DNA of 64,000 nucleotides from Clostridium sp. C8-1-8 (GTDB lineage Bacteria; Bacillota; Clostridia; Clostridiales; Clostridiaceae): positions 19,024 to 83,023 of the forward strand of contig NZ_JAABNO010000022.1 in assembly GCF_009928445.1 (NCBI RefSeq). The letters run 5' to 3'. Both the position numbers and the translations under genes were made by a program. A model generated the notes under the pieces. That model did no database searches and had not been told where the DNA came from. It saw only the letters and a program-made list of their open reading frames with translations. Positions 26,668-37,290 of this stretch are shown piece after piece. Within the stretch, counting starts at the first letter, position 1, and each line of letters begins with the position of its first letter.

Positions 26668-29535
26668 TTATTTTATTATGAAAGATCTTATTCTCATCTC
26701 ATTGCTTAATTTGATAAATAAATCATGTACACCTGTATGTGGTTTCATATCAATTCTTATTATCTTCAAACAATCAAGCTCTTTATTTTCTTCTACCTTA
26801 CATTTTCCTATAGAACTACCATCTATTGAATCTAAAAGTAGCTCTACTGTCCCAGCTTTATTATTTGATATAACTAGCTCACAAACTTTATTACTTACAG
26901 AAAGTTCAAAATCATTAAATCTCAAGTAACTATTGTCACTTTTTGCTACAACGCAGTCCTTGCATTCTTTCCACTCATCAATAAACACTTCATTATAATC
27001 GTCGTAATTTACGGCTAGGATTTCTGTTCTACATTGCCTTGCCAAAAGAGTTTTCCCAATGATTTCAATAGACTTTTCTAACCTTATATCCTCTGATGAG
27101 CTTCCTACCATAACTGTGTAACTGCCACTTTCCACAAAATAACTCTCTGACCTTACATCCCAGAAGGCTAAATCATTAATTTTTAGATTAAATTCTATTT
27201 CTTTCTGCTGCCCAGCTTTAATATTTACTCTTTTAAAAGCTTTAAGTTCCTTATATGGTCTTTTTACGCTTGGATTATCAGCTCTTATATAAACTTGCAC
27301 TACTTCATCACTGTCAAATATACCAGTGTTTTTAACTTTTAAGGTTAATGTAAGCTCTTCATCTTCAGCTAGTTTCTCTGAGGATACCTTCAAATCACTA
27401 TATTTAAATTGTGTATAAGTAAGTCCATGACCGAAAGGATAAAGAGGTTTACCATCATAGTACATATAAGTTCTTTTACCTTTTATAATGTCATAGTCAT
27501 TTATCTGAGGAATTCCTTCAAGGGATCTATACCAAGTCATACTCAATTTTCCCGCAGGACTATACTGTCCAAAAAGCACCTCTGCAATTGCATTGCCAAG
27601 TTCTTGGCAGCCATGAGCTGTGTATAAACTAGCTGGAATATTCTCATCAATATAGTTTATGGAGAAAGGATAGCTTCCAACAACAACTACTATAGTATTA
27701 GGATTGGCCTTATATACCTCTCTTACTAATTGCTCTTGTGAAGCTGGAAGATTTATATCAGTTCTATCTATCTCCTCTTTTCCATTTATAACAGGATTAT
27801 TTCCTACAAAAACAATGGCTACATCACTATTTTTTGCTACTTCTACTGCAGCTTCTATTCCATCCTTAACCTTTTCAAATCTATAGCTAAGGTCCTGGCA
27901 ACTCACAGTATCCTCGCTAAAACTTGGATTGGAGGTATTATCTTCAAGGACCTTTAAGTAAGCTTGTGAATCCAGACAAATAGGTTTATCATTCCAAGTT
28001 CTTATTTTTATATTATCCTCATTAATCTTTTTCACCTTAATTATTTCCTTAACGAACCATCCAAAAACTTCTTCAGCAGTTGCGGATATTTCCTTATCAT
28101 CAGTGGTTACATACCTATCCTCTTTTAGAGCCTTAAGTGTGCAGCTTTCCCATCCCCAATCAGATAACTCAAATTCATCTGCTTTGGCAGATGATACCTT
28201 GTCAAGCCTAACCTTCTTTTCATTAGAAACCTTAAGATACCTCTCACAATTAGCGTCTGAAATCTTAATAATATCATTACCACTACAATAACTAACCTCA
28301 CAGCCTTCTAGTATATTCTTTATTCCTTGAAGAGGAGTCACTTTATACTCATGCCTTCCTGTATACCAGTCTCTATACACCACATCTGCTAAAGGTCCAA
28401 TAACTGCTACATTTTTCAGCTTATTTTTATTTAATGGAAGTGCATTTTTTTCATTCTTGAGCAATACTATTGCTTCCTTGGCAGCTTTTTTTGCTAAAGC
28501 TTTATGCTTTTCACAGTTCAATACTTGTTCTGAGATATTGCTGTATGGATTAAGTTCAGCTGGATCAAACTGACCTAATCTGAATCTTACCTTAAATATG
28601 TTAGTTAGTGCTTGATCAATATCTAGTTCATGTAGTAACCCTCTATCAACAGCTTCTTTTGTAGATTTTATAACTAAATCTCTATCGTCAGTCATAACAT
28701 CTACTCCGTTTTTGATTGCATTGGCTATGGTTTCAGCATGAGTATCATAATATTTATGGAACTCAACTGTCTGACTCATATCCCCGCCATCACAAACAAT
28801 AAAACCATCACAGCCCCATTTTTTCTTCACTATTTGTTTCACCTCTGGATTAACTATACAAGGTCTTCCATTTATCTCGTTATAAGCCGTCATCATGGAG
28901 TAAGCTTTTCCTTCAGTAAAGGCTTTTTCAAAGGCTTTTAGATAATATTCATGCTTGTTTCTTGGATCAATGCTACTAGAACAATATATTCTTCCTTCTT
29001 CATTATTGTTTCCATAGAAATGCTTTGGAGCTGGCACTAGCTTCAAATAAAACTTATCTTCCCCTTGCATGCCTTTTACAAGCTCTGCTGAAAGTTTACC
29101 AGTAAGACACGGGTCTTCTCCATAAGCTTCTTCTGTCCTGCCCCATCGTGGATCCCTCTCCATATCTATAGTTGGAGCCCATAGGGTAAGTCCACCTTCT
29201 TCATTACTTTTTTTGTAATATACTCTAGCCTCATCTCCAATAACACTTCCTATGTCCTTCATAAGTTCACTGTCCCAGGTACATGAAAGCCCTTGGGGCT
29301 GTGGAAATACTGTTGCTGGGCCAAGAGCTGATACCACTCCATGAGCAGCCTCACCACCAACACCATATTTTTTTATACCTAATCTCTCCACCGCTCCTTG
29401 GCTAGTTGGAATCATTGATATCTTTTCTTCTAAAGTCATCCTGCTAATCAAATCTTTTATTCTATCTTCAAGTGGTAAAGTAGGATTTAAATAAGGATAT
29501 TTATATTTATTTGCATCAAACATAGCTTGTTTCAT
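26668..29535 (-). CDS. large GH3 beta-glycosidase (xylosidase/glucosidase type)
   Basis: The 955-residue protein has the GH3 TIM barrel (about 1-330), with APTIDMERDPRWGR and the nucleophile region GFIVCDGGD, where the usual SDW is replaced. An alpha/beta sandwich with KEAIVLLKNE follows. It is interrupted at about 425-575 by an extra module with tryptophan- and aspartate-rich beta segments, resembling the fascin-like or CBM-like insert of some GH3 xylosidases. A fibronectin-III-like domain (YPFGHGLTYTQF onward) and a final roughly 100-residue CBM6-like domain come last. No signal peptide, so it acts on imported oligosaccharides. Exact specificity cannot be read from sequence. Confidence 0.92.
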   Translation of the reverse strand: MKQAMFDANKYKYPYLNPTLPLEDRIKDLISRMTLEEKISMIPTSQGAVERLGIKKYGVGGEAAHGVVSALGPATVFPQPQGLSCTWDSELMKDIGSVIGDEARVYYKKSNEEGGLTLWAPTIDMERDPRWGRTEEAYGEDPCLTGKLSAELVKGMQGEDKFYLKLVPAPKHFYGNNNEEGRIYCSSSIDPRNKHEYYLKAFEKAFTEGKAYSMMTAYNEINGRPCIVNPEVKQIVKKKWGCDGFIVCDGGDMSQTVEFHKYYDTHAETIANAIKNGVDVMTDDRDLVIKSTKEAVDRGLLHELDIDQALTNIFKVRFRLGQFDPAELNPYSNISEQVLNCEKHKALAKKAAKEAIVLLKNEKNALPLNKNKLKNVAVIGPLADVVYRDWYTGRHEYKVTPLQGIKNILEGCEVSYCSGNDIIKISDANCERYLKVSNEKKVRLDKVSSAKADEFELSDWGWESCTLKALKEDRYVTTDDKEISATAEEVFGWFVKEIIKVKKINEDNIKIRTWNDKPICLDSQAYLKVLEDNTSNPSFSEDTVSCQDLSYRFEKVKDGIEAAVEVAKNSDVAIVFVGNNPVINGKEEIDRTDINLPASQEQLVREVYKANPNTIVVVVGSYPFSINYIDENIPASLYTAHGCQELGNAIAEVLFGQYSPAGKLSMTWYRSLEGIPQINDYDIIKGKRTYMYYDGKPLYPFGHGLTYTQFKYSDLKVSSEKLAEDEELTLTLKVKNTGIFDSDEVVQVYIRADNPSVKRPYKELKAFKRVNIKAGQQKEIEFNLKINDLAFWDVRSESYFVESGSYTVMVGSSSEDIRLEKSIEIIGKTLLARQCRTEILAVNYDDYNEVFIDEWKECKDCVVAKSDNSYLRFNDFELSVSNKVCELVISNNKAGTVELLLDSIDGSSIGKCKVEENKELDCLKIIRIDMKPHTGVHDLFIKLSNEMRIRSFIIK

Positions 29536-29788
29536 TTCAATTCTCCTTAATAAAATTATCTAAAGCATTTTTTGCATACCTGAATTATATAATTTCTATA
29601 AACATTCACTCGGTAGGCATTTTTTTAATTTTTAAAACCTATATTAAGATTTCAAATTTATCACATACGTTTATCCACATGGTTATCTGAGATATATCCT
29701 CAAAGAATAAAATATAATTAAAATTAAACAGTTAATGCAAAGGTATATTTTTACTAAAGCATATTATACTAAAATATTAAGAATAATC

Positions 29789-30439
29789 TTATTTCAACGC
29801 TTCATCTACAACCTTCATCCATTGTCTTGCAATAAGCTCATGCCCAGCTGCAGTTGGATGAACCCCATCCCAAATCCAGTGCTCCGGAGCTACCTTCTTG
29901 CATGCGTCATTAAATTGCTGTTGCAAAGGAACAAATATACAGTTATTTTCTTCTGCAATGGCTCTTGCAATGACTTGTCTCTTACTTATTTCATCATTCC
30001 AATAATCATATTTTTCTTTAACTCCACCTACAGGTAGTATGAAAGGCTCCATGATTACGATGATACATTCAGGGTTCACTTCTCTTGTTTCTTCTATTAA
30101 AAGCTTATAGACTTTGCCATACTTATTGGCTGGAATTCCTGCTCCAACATTAACTTCCCATGCTATATCATTTACTCCAACTAATATACTCAATATATCT
30201 GGCTTTATGTTTAGAGTATCCTCCTGCCATCTTCCATACAAATCAACTATTCTGTTACCGCTTATACCTCTGTTTAAAAATTCATACTCTTTTTCTGGCT
30301 CGTCTACGCCCAATTTTGCAGATACTATATACGCATAACCATGACCTAAAAAATGATTAGGATCATTATCTCGAGTTCTATTGCCATCTGTAATAGAATC
30401 ACCTTGAAAAAGAATTTTACTTTTCTTTCTAATATTCAT
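29789..30439 (-). CDS. SGNH/GDSL-family esterase
   Basis: A 216-residue single-domain hydrolase without signal peptide. All four SGNH blocks are visible: GDSITDG with the nucleophile Ser, GISGN with Gly, VGVNDIAW with Asn, and DGVHPTAAGH with the Asp-His pair. In a hemicellulose locus the likely job is removing acetyl groups from sugar oligomers, by context only. It lies between the GH42 and GH3 genes on the same strand, with gaps of 170 and 253 bp. Confidence 0.92.
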   Translation of the reverse strand: MNIRKKSKILFQGDSITDGNRTRDNDPNHFLGHGYAYIVSAKLGVDEPEKEYEFLNRGISGNRIVDLYGRWQEDTLNIKPDILSILVGVNDIAWEVNVGAGIPANKYGKVYKLLIEETREVNPECIIVIMEPFILPVGGVKEKYDYWNDEISKRQVIARAIAEENNCIFVPLQQQFNDACKKVAPEHWIWDGVHPTAAGHELIARQWMKVVDEALK

Positions 30440-30608
30440 ATTGCACTTCCTTTTCTTTATTAAAGATATGATATTTTCAAATTAAATCTAATCATCAGAC
30501 AAAACACCATTAGCATCAAAATTATTCTTTGTTCACTTTAGAAAATGGAAAAATGATATATAATCTGCTTAACAGACATACTAATTCAATCCTTATAAAT
30601 AGTCTCTC

Positions 30609-32642
30609 TTACTTTTCTAATATAACAAGATCTTTTGCATTTATAGTTATTTTTCCAGTCTTCTTTTCACCAGTTAAAAGTTCTATATACTCTTTATCCC
30701 TTAGATCTACCTCAACTTGACTTTCATTGTGGTTTAAAATGAATACGAAGGCACTGTCTTCTTTTACCCTTTCAGTTATCTCCACTCCTTCTTGTTTTTC
30801 AAAGCCTGAAGAAATATTATTTTCTTCACAAATACGTCCTATAAAATCTCTTATAAATACTTCATCTGGGTCAGAAGCTATATAATAAGCTTTTCCTTTT
30901 TCTAGCTGATTCAAGGTAAGAGCTGGTGAATCTTTGTAAAAATCACTTCCATAAACAGCTAAAGCTTTAGCGCCTTCTAGATGAAGAATATCGCATAACA
31001 TACCACAACTATATTCATCTCTTAATTTGATGCTGTTTTCAGTTATCTTAAAGCTGTTCTTCATATTAGGGAATAAAGCATCAATTTCTTCTACCCATAT
31101 TCCTAAGGTCTTTCTCAGTTGTCCTGGGTATCCACCTAAAGTTACTAAATCATTTTCATTGACAATTCCGCTAAAGAAGGTTGTTATAAATGTACCACCA
31201 TTCTTAACAAAGCTTTCTATATTGTTTGCCACTCCTTCTTTAACCATATAAAGTAAAGGTGCAACTACAACATCATATTTTGATAAATCCCACTCTGAAT
31301 TTACAAAGTCTACTGCTACGTTCATATCATAAAATGCCTTATAATACTTCTCAATCTGCTTTAGATAGTTTAGCTCTATAGATGGTCCGCTTGAAAGTTC
31401 AACTGCCCACCAGTTCTCCCAGTCAAAAACAATAGCAACTTTTGCATTTATTCTTGAATCTAGTATCTTATCCTTTAATACATTAAGCTCTTCGCCTAAC
31501 TTGGCACATTCTCTAAAAACTCTTGTATTGTCATGTCCTGCATGCTCAATTACAGCTCCATGATACTTCTCACAAGCACCAATAGATCTTCTCAGCTGGA
31601 AGAACATCACTGTATCAGCTCCATGAGCAACTGCTTGATAGCTTTGAAGTCTCATCATTCCTGGACGTTTTAGTCCATTGTATGGCTGCCAGTTTTGTTG
31701 ACTTGGCGTCTGCTCCATTAGCATAAAAGGTTTGCCGTCTTTTAATCCTCTCATCAAATCATGTCTTAACGCAGTTACATACATCGGATCTATTAGCTGA
31801 GGATAGTTGTCCCAAGAAACTACGTCCATTTTTTCAGCCCATTTGAAATAATCCAAAGGCTTAAAAGTACCCATCAAGTTAGTTGTAACATATAAATCAG
31901 GTGTTATTTCTTTTATAATCTTGTATTCTTCATAATAACAGTTAAAAACTGATTCAGACATAAATCTGTTATAGTCTAAGGATATACCTTGGAAGTTAGT
32001 TCTTTCTCTACCACTATCTCTCCACATTTCACTAATTCCAGAAGGTACCACTATCTCATCGAAATCATAAACTGTATGTCCCCAAAAACTCATATTCCAT
32101 GCCTTGTTCAAATTTTCAATGGTCTTATATCTCTTTTTAAGCCATATTCTAAATTCTTCTTCGCAGTGTTCACAATAACAGTAATTACCGTATTCATTAC
32201 CTATATGCCATAGCAAAAGCGACGGATGATCCTTATATCTTTCTGCTAACTTTCTAGTAAGACTTGTGGACATTTTTCTATATACCTTGCTATTAGGACA
32301 AAAATTTACTCTTCCACCATGCTTTCTTTTCCTACCATCAAAATCTACTGGAAGAATTTCTGGATACTTCTTAGACATCCAGGCTGGTTGCGCAGCTGTT
32401 GATGTAGCTAAGCAAACATAAATATTATTTTCAGCAAGCTTATCCATTATTTTATCTAGCCATTGAAAGTCATAAACCTCCTCTGAAGGCTGAAGCTTAG
32501 CCCAGCTAAATACAGGCAAGGTTACAACATTTATTCCTGCTTTTTTGAAATACTCTATATCTTCATCTAAAACTTCTTCTGGCCATTGATCTGGATTATA
32601 ATCTCCACCATAAAAAATTTGAGGTAACTTTTTGTTTATCAT
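30609..32642 (-). CDS. GH42 beta-galactosidase
   Basis: ATG 32642 is preferred to the longer frame because AAGGAG lies upstream and the protein then begins MINKKLPQIFYGGDYNPDQWPEE, as usual for GH42. The 677-residue enzyme has a TIM barrel with LWHIGNEYGNYCYC (acid/base Glu; the cysteines form the family's zinc-like cluster with nearby CEHC) and PFMLMEQTPS (nucleophile Glu). A trimerisation domain and a C-terminal beta domain follow. Cytoplasmic. It would remove beta-1,2-galactose from xyloglucan oligosaccharides. Confidence 0.95.
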   Translation of the reverse strand: MINKKLPQIFYGGDYNPDQWPEEVLDEDIEYFKKAGINVVTLPVFSWAKLQPSEEVYDFQWLDKIMDKLAENNIYVCLATSTAAQPAWMSKKYPEILPVDFDGRKRKHGGRVNFCPNSKVYRKMSTSLTRKLAERYKDHPSLLLWHIGNEYGNYCYCEHCEEEFRIWLKKRYKTIENLNKAWNMSFWGHTVYDFDEIVVPSGISEMWRDSGRERTNFQGISLDYNRFMSESVFNCYYEEYKIIKEITPDLYVTTNLMGTFKPLDYFKWAEKMDVVSWDNYPQLIDPMYVTALRHDLMRGLKDGKPFMLMEQTPSQQNWQPYNGLKRPGMMRLQSYQAVAHGADTVMFFQLRRSIGACEKYHGAVIEHAGHDNTRVFRECAKLGEELNVLKDKILDSRINAKVAIVFDWENWWAVELSSGPSIELNYLKQIEKYYKAFYDMNVAVDFVNSEWDLSKYDVVVAPLLYMVKEGVANNIESFVKNGGTFITTFFSGIVNENDLVTLGGYPGQLRKTLGIWVEEIDALFPNMKNSFKITENSIKLRDEYSCGMLCDILHLEGAKALAVYGSDFYKDSPALTLNQLEKGKAYYIASDPDEVFIRDFIGRICEENNISSGFEKQEGVEITERVKEDSAFVFILNHNESQVEVDLRDKEYIELLTGEKKTGKITINAKDLVILEK

Positions 32643-32850
32643 AATACTACTCCTTATGTCTAATCTTTTTTTATTATTTTGCTGCAAACTTATTCAATTG
32701 GTTATTAATTTATATGATTTTTACTTTTAAACCTTACTATCAGTTGTGAGTCCTACATATTGCTAGGTTGCTCAAGAAATCTTTATATATTTTCCTTATA
32801 TGAGAAAGTGCTATTAACATAGACGAATATTATTGTCTATACAGTAAAAA

Positions 32851-32887
32851 GCATACTCAAAGACATAACACTTGTCTTTGAGTATGC
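32851..32887 (-). terminator. terminator between GH3 and GH42 genes
   Basis: A perfect 15-bp stem (GCATACTCAAAGACA and its complement) with a 7-nt loop is followed on the minus strand by TTTTTACTGTATA. It lies inside the glycosidase cluster, so the downstream genes need read-through or their own promoter. Confidence 0.88.
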
Positions 32888-32923
32888 CTCTATAGCAAAT
32901 CATATTATTTATATATAATAAGA

Positions 32924-34978
32924 CTAGATATTGAAGGTTTCTTTTAATCTTATATCTCTTGATGAACTTCCTACAAGAACTTTAAAATCTCCTTCTTCAT
33001 ATGCCCATCTACCTTCTCTATCATTATAGAAAGCTAGTGAACTTTTATCTAAAGTTATTTGTACATTTTTACTTTGACCTACTTCCAAGAATATTTTATC
33101 AAAGCCTTTTAGTTCCTTTTCCGGTCTTACAAGAGATGAAACTAAGTCAGAAACATAAACTTGAGCTATTTCAGAACCAGCTAAAGTTCCAGAATTAGTT
33201 ACATTAAAGCTTACTTTAACTTCTATTTGCTTGCTCTTTATAACATTTACCTTAAGATTGCTATATTTAAAATTTGTATAGGATAAGCCATGACCGAAGC
33301 AGAATCTAGGTTCAACATCTTTTGAGTCAAAGTATCTATACCCTACAAATATGCTTTCCTTATACTGAACAGATTCTTCACCTGGGAATTCCCCTATGCA
33401 ATGAGCAGGCGAATCACTAAGTTTCTTTGGAAAAGTTACAGGTAATTTTCCTGAAGGATTGATGTCTCCAAAGATAGCTTCTGCAATAGCATATCCACCT
33501 TCCATCCCTGCATAGAAGGAGTGAACTAAAACTTTTGCATCCTCAATCCAAGGCTCAAATTCCACTGGAGATCCACTTATATTTACTATAATTGCATTTG
33601 GATTAACCTTTAAGATTTCTTTTACTAGTTCATCTTGGCCGTAAGGAAGTTTCATATCTTCTCTATCTCTTCCTTCAAGATCATAATTATGATCTAACCC
33701 AATTACAACAACGGTCTCATCACAGTTTTTTGCAAGTTCAACAGCTTCTTTAATAAGTTCAGCGCTTAAACTTTCATCATTAGAGTAACCCTTTGCATAC
33801 TTAACCTTTGTGTTACCACCTAGTCTCATGTTTAAGCCTGTAAGTGGTGTGTATTCATATAAAGCTTTTATTTGAGCACTATCGCCACCAGTAGAGTGCT
33901 TTACATCAGCATTTTCTCCTATTACTGCTAGAGTTTTAATACTAGAATCTTTAAGAGGAAGCAAGTTTCCTTCATTTTTTAATAGTACAACCGCTTCTCT
34001 TGCAATCTCTAAAGCTGTTTCTCTATGTGCAGGAGTGTTGTAACAGCCTCTATACCTTTGCTCTGAAAAAATATTTAACTTAAACATTAAGGCTAGTATT
34101 CTTTCAACTTTTTCGTCAATTAACTTTTCTTCAATTACTCCATCTCTTACTTTTTCAAGCAACGGATTAGCTAAATAATATTCATCAAAATTGCTAGTTA
34201 CATTCATTTCAATGTCAATTCCATATTTAGCTGCCTTTTCAGTATCATGAACTGCTCCCCAATCGGATATCACAACACCGTCGTAGCCCCAGCCTTTTCT
34301 CAATATATCATTAAGAAGGTAGTCGCTTTCAGAGCAAAATTCACCTCTTAGTTTGTTATAGGCACTCATTATCGTATAAGCATTTCCTTCTTCAACTGCT
34401 GCCTTAAATCCTGGAAGGTATATTTCCTGCAAAGCCCTATCATCCATCTCCACATTGATTTTCAATCTTTCAAACTCCTGATTGTTAGCTGCAAAGTGTT
34501 TTACACAAACAGCAGTATCTTTAGTCTGAACCCCTTTTATAAAAGGTACTACCATTTTTGAAATCAAGTATGGATCCTCACTCATATATTCAAAGTTTCT
34601 TCCGCAAAGAGGAGTTCTTATTATATTAATTCCTGGTCCTAAGATAACATCCTTACCTCTACCCCTAGACTCAGCTCCAATAGCCATTCCAAATTCATAA
34701 GCTTTGTCAGGGTTCCAAGTAGCAGCTAGAGCCATATTTGAGGGAAAGTAAGTACTGTAATCATAAGTATTACCTATATCTTCCCACTTGTCATTCTTAT
34801 AGTCTTTTCTAACTCCCATAGGACCATCTGACATAACTAGCGGCGGTATCCCAAGCCTTTCAACGCCCTCTGTTCTGAAGAGTCCATTACCATGGATCAT
34901 AGAAACTTTCTCTTCTAAACTCATCTCTTCAATAATCTCTTTTATTCTCTGCTTTGTATCTTGATTTATCTCCTTCAT
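32924..34978 (-). CDS. GH3 beta-glucosidase
   Basis: I take ATG 34978 (MKEINQDTKQ...) because GGGGG lies 8 nt upstream; an in-frame ATG two codons earlier sits too close to that site. The 684-residue protein is a compact GH3: barrel with RNFEYMSEDP and the nucleophile motif GVVISDW, an alpha/beta sandwich (VLLKNEGNLLPL), and a C-terminal fibronectin-III-like domain. This is the usual build of bacterial beta-glucosidases. No signal peptide. It would cleave cello- or xyloglucan-derived oligosaccharides from the non-reducing end. Confidence 0.94.
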   Translation of the reverse strand: MKEINQDTKQRIKEIIEEMSLEEKVSMIHGNGLFRTEGVERLGIPPLVMSDGPMGVRKDYKNDKWEDIGNTYDYSTYFPSNMALAATWNPDKAYEFGMAIGAESRGRGKDVILGPGINIIRTPLCGRNFEYMSEDPYLISKMVVPFIKGVQTKDTAVCVKHFAANNQEFERLKINVEMDDRALQEIYLPGFKAAVEEGNAYTIMSAYNKLRGEFCSESDYLLNDILRKGWGYDGVVISDWGAVHDTEKAAKYGIDIEMNVTSNFDEYYLANPLLEKVRDGVIEEKLIDEKVERILALMFKLNIFSEQRYRGCYNTPAHRETALEIAREAVVLLKNEGNLLPLKDSSIKTLAVIGENADVKHSTGGDSAQIKALYEYTPLTGLNMRLGGNTKVKYAKGYSNDESLSAELIKEAVELAKNCDETVVVIGLDHNYDLEGRDREDMKLPYGQDELVKEILKVNPNAIIVNISGSPVEFEPWIEDAKVLVHSFYAGMEGGYAIAEAIFGDINPSGKLPVTFPKKLSDSPAHCIGEFPGEESVQYKESIFVGYRYFDSKDVEPRFCFGHGLSYTNFKYSNLKVNVIKSKQIEVKVSFNVTNSGTLAGSEIAQVYVSDLVSSLVRPEKELKGFDKIFLEVGQSKNVQITLDKSSLAFYNDREGRWAYEEGDFKVLVGSSSRDIRLKETFNI

Positions 34979-35441
34979 ACTCATATCCCCCACAGAACAA
35001 TTTTACAATTGTTTTTTACTGCTCCATTAATGTCTTTAATTACGATTTTTTTAATTCATATCTGAAAGAGAAGTACACATATGTTTTCTATTATCCATCT
35101 CCTAATTAACTCCAAGTTATCACAAAACTTCATGCTAATGTACTTACAAAAGTTATTTTTAACAACTCATCTTTCAAACTAAAATAGCACTAAATTCTTT
35201 TAAAATTTCTAAAATTCATGTAAATGTTTTCTCATTTCTATTATAAATTATTAATAATATTTAAGTATATAATAAAAATCAACTATTATCTTAAAAAACA
35301 ACTTAGTTTCTAACCAAATGAAAATTTAACTTAAGCTATCTTATTTAGCTAATTGACTAGGTTTAGTAAGTAGAAAAGTTTATATTGGTATATACAGTAA
35401 AAAAAGAGCCTGATGCATGATCAGACTCTCTTCTATAAAAA
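34979..35441. promoter_or_regulatory. gap between importer and glycosidase genes
   Basis: 460 bp, AT-rich, beginning on the importer side with a terminator (35400-35433). A separate promoter for the GH3 gene is expected here. I see no clear operator. Confidence 0.4.
35400..35433 (-). terminator. terminator of sugar-importer operon
   Basis: On the minus strand AGAGTCTGAT / ATCAGGCTCT (one G-U) with a 5-nt loop is followed by TTTTTTACTGTATA, directly after the binding-protein gene. Confidence 0.85.
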
Positions 35442-37166
35442 CTACTTTAAAGTTTTTCTTGCAGCAAATATTCTTTCTGCTTGTTTTATGTCAAACTTAA
35501 CAACATCATCATAACCTAAGCCCTTAGACTTGTCGATCATATCTTTTTGAAGTGCTTCGTATTCTGCATCACTCTTAGCAAATATCATCTTCCAAGAATC
35601 TTGCTTTATAACTGTAGCAATCTGACCTAATTTTTGTTGAGTAGCTGTATCCATAGCATCACTACTAACATTAGTTACTGGATTTACAACAATCTTATTG
35701 TTTTTAATGAAGTAATCTTTGTCATTGTTGGCATTCATAGCTGCTCTCCAATTTTTATCAAGTGTCGATACATTATCATTAATTGTAGAAGACCATAATT
35801 GCCAGTTGTAAGGTTCCTTAGTTTCAGGATTTATAGAGTTTGCATTTACTGTTACGAAGTTAAGAGCGTTTAAACCATCTTTATATGCTCCACCACCATA
35901 CTGATCAGGAATAACATCTGAACTTGTAGAAGGAACAGCTTTTTTACCAAAGTCAGTTAATACAGGCTTTCCATCCTTTATATCCCAAGTTAAGCCTTTA
36001 GGGCCATTTGTGCTAGTCATAATACCTTCTGGTGAGTATAACCAATCAATAAACTTCATTATTTTTTCTGGATTCTTAGCTTTAGAACCTATAGCTATTA
36101 CTTGGCTAGCACCATAGTTAGCAAAGCCATTTGAATAATCTTTTTCTTCGCCAAATGGTACTAGCTTAAAGCCTTGTCCCTTATTTACTCTTTCTGGAGT
36201 ATTATATTGAGTGCTGTAGAATGGGAACCATGAGAACAATACTTGACCATCCTTCATTTTGTTTCCAGCATCATCATACTTTTGAGAAATTGAGTCAGGA
36301 TCTACTAAGCCCATCTTATTTGCATTGTAATAAAGCTTTAAAGATCTTAAGTAGTAGCTATTTGGATCTAATATGTCTTGATACTTTTCTTCCTGACCAT
36401 GAACTAATAAAAATCCTAGTTCATCATATCCGTGCATACAAGCAAACTGCTTTCCTATCATCATCATATTTCCATCCCAATCACCCCACATTGAGAATGC
36501 ATAGGTTGGCTTTCCTGAATCACTCTTAGGAGCTGCTTCTTGCATCTTTTTAAGTACTGGTAGGTAATCTTCCATTGTGTTTATTGCTGGCTTACCTATC
36601 TTTTCATACAAGTCCCAACGTAAATGAGGTCCATAAGCCAATTCGGTTCCGTCAGCAGAAGTTGTAGCTGGCATTGTAGAAACTGAGGCTCCAAGTCCAT
36701 ATACAGCTTTTCCATCACCGAAATTTGTCTTATTCTTTTCAATTGCTTTTTGGTATTCTTTTATATGTGTTCCATACTTATCTAACAAACCGTCTTTAGT
36801 CCAGTCTAATAATAAACCAGCTTTTATTGCATCTCTGTATTTTTGATCATCAGCACCAAACACTACTATGTCTCCTAAGTTACCTGAAGCCATCATTGTA
36901 GCGAACTTACTGTCCCCACCTTGAAGGTTAGAAGAAATAATATTCATATCTAGACCAAATTTATCTTTTACAACTTTACCAAACCATCCACTTTGTTCAC
37001 CAGCAAAGTTGGCTGACATAGAAAATACATCAATTTTTTCTAGGTCACTCTTACTTGCATCCTTTTTAGTATCACTTGAACATCCAACCATACCAAAAGA
37101 CATAGTTGTGATCGCTGTAGCTAAAGCTACTGCTTTCCCAATAGTTTTGCTTAAACCTCTTTTCAT
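35442..37166 (-). CDS. oligosaccharide-binding lipoprotein of ABC importer (LplA/YtcQ type)
   Basis: A 574-residue family-1 extracellular solute-binding protein. The signal peptide ends in GMVGCSS, so a lipidated Cys near residue 29 anchors it outside the membrane. Its large size and association with two permeases but no ATPase are typical of the LplA/YtcQ group, which uses a shared MsmX-like ATPase encoded elsewhere. In this setting the ligand is probably a xyloglucan or related plant oligosaccharide. AAGGGGG precedes the start. Third gene of the importer operon. Confidence 0.93.
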   Translation of the reverse strand: MKRGLSKTIGKAVALATAITTMSFGMVGCSSDTKKDASKSDLEKIDVFSMSANFAGEQSGWFGKVVKDKFGLDMNIISSNLQGGDSKFATMMASGNLGDIVVFGADDQKYRDAIKAGLLLDWTKDGLLDKYGTHIKEYQKAIEKNKTNFGDGKAVYGLGASVSTMPATTSADGTELAYGPHLRWDLYEKIGKPAINTMEDYLPVLKKMQEAAPKSDSGKPTYAFSMWGDWDGNMMMIGKQFACMHGYDELGFLLVHGQEEKYQDILDPNSYYLRSLKLYYNANKMGLVDPDSISQKYDDAGNKMKDGQVLFSWFPFYSTQYNTPERVNKGQGFKLVPFGEEKDYSNGFANYGASQVIAIGSKAKNPEKIMKFIDWLYSPEGIMTSTNGPKGLTWDIKDGKPVLTDFGKKAVPSTSSDVIPDQYGGGAYKDGLNALNFVTVNANSINPETKEPYNWQLWSSTINDNVSTLDKNWRAAMNANNDKDYFIKNNKIVVNPVTNVSSDAMDTATQQKLGQIATVIKQDSWKMIFAKSDAEYEALQKDMIDKSKGLGYDDVVKFDIKQAERIFAARKTLK

Positions 37167-37290
37167 TACTAATCCCCCTTGTTTTTATATATATATTTTA
37201 ATATCCAACTAATTACTAAATTCATTCATAAAAACTGATACAATAACTATTATAAACTATTCTAGTAATTATCGGATAATTAAAAGCCTT

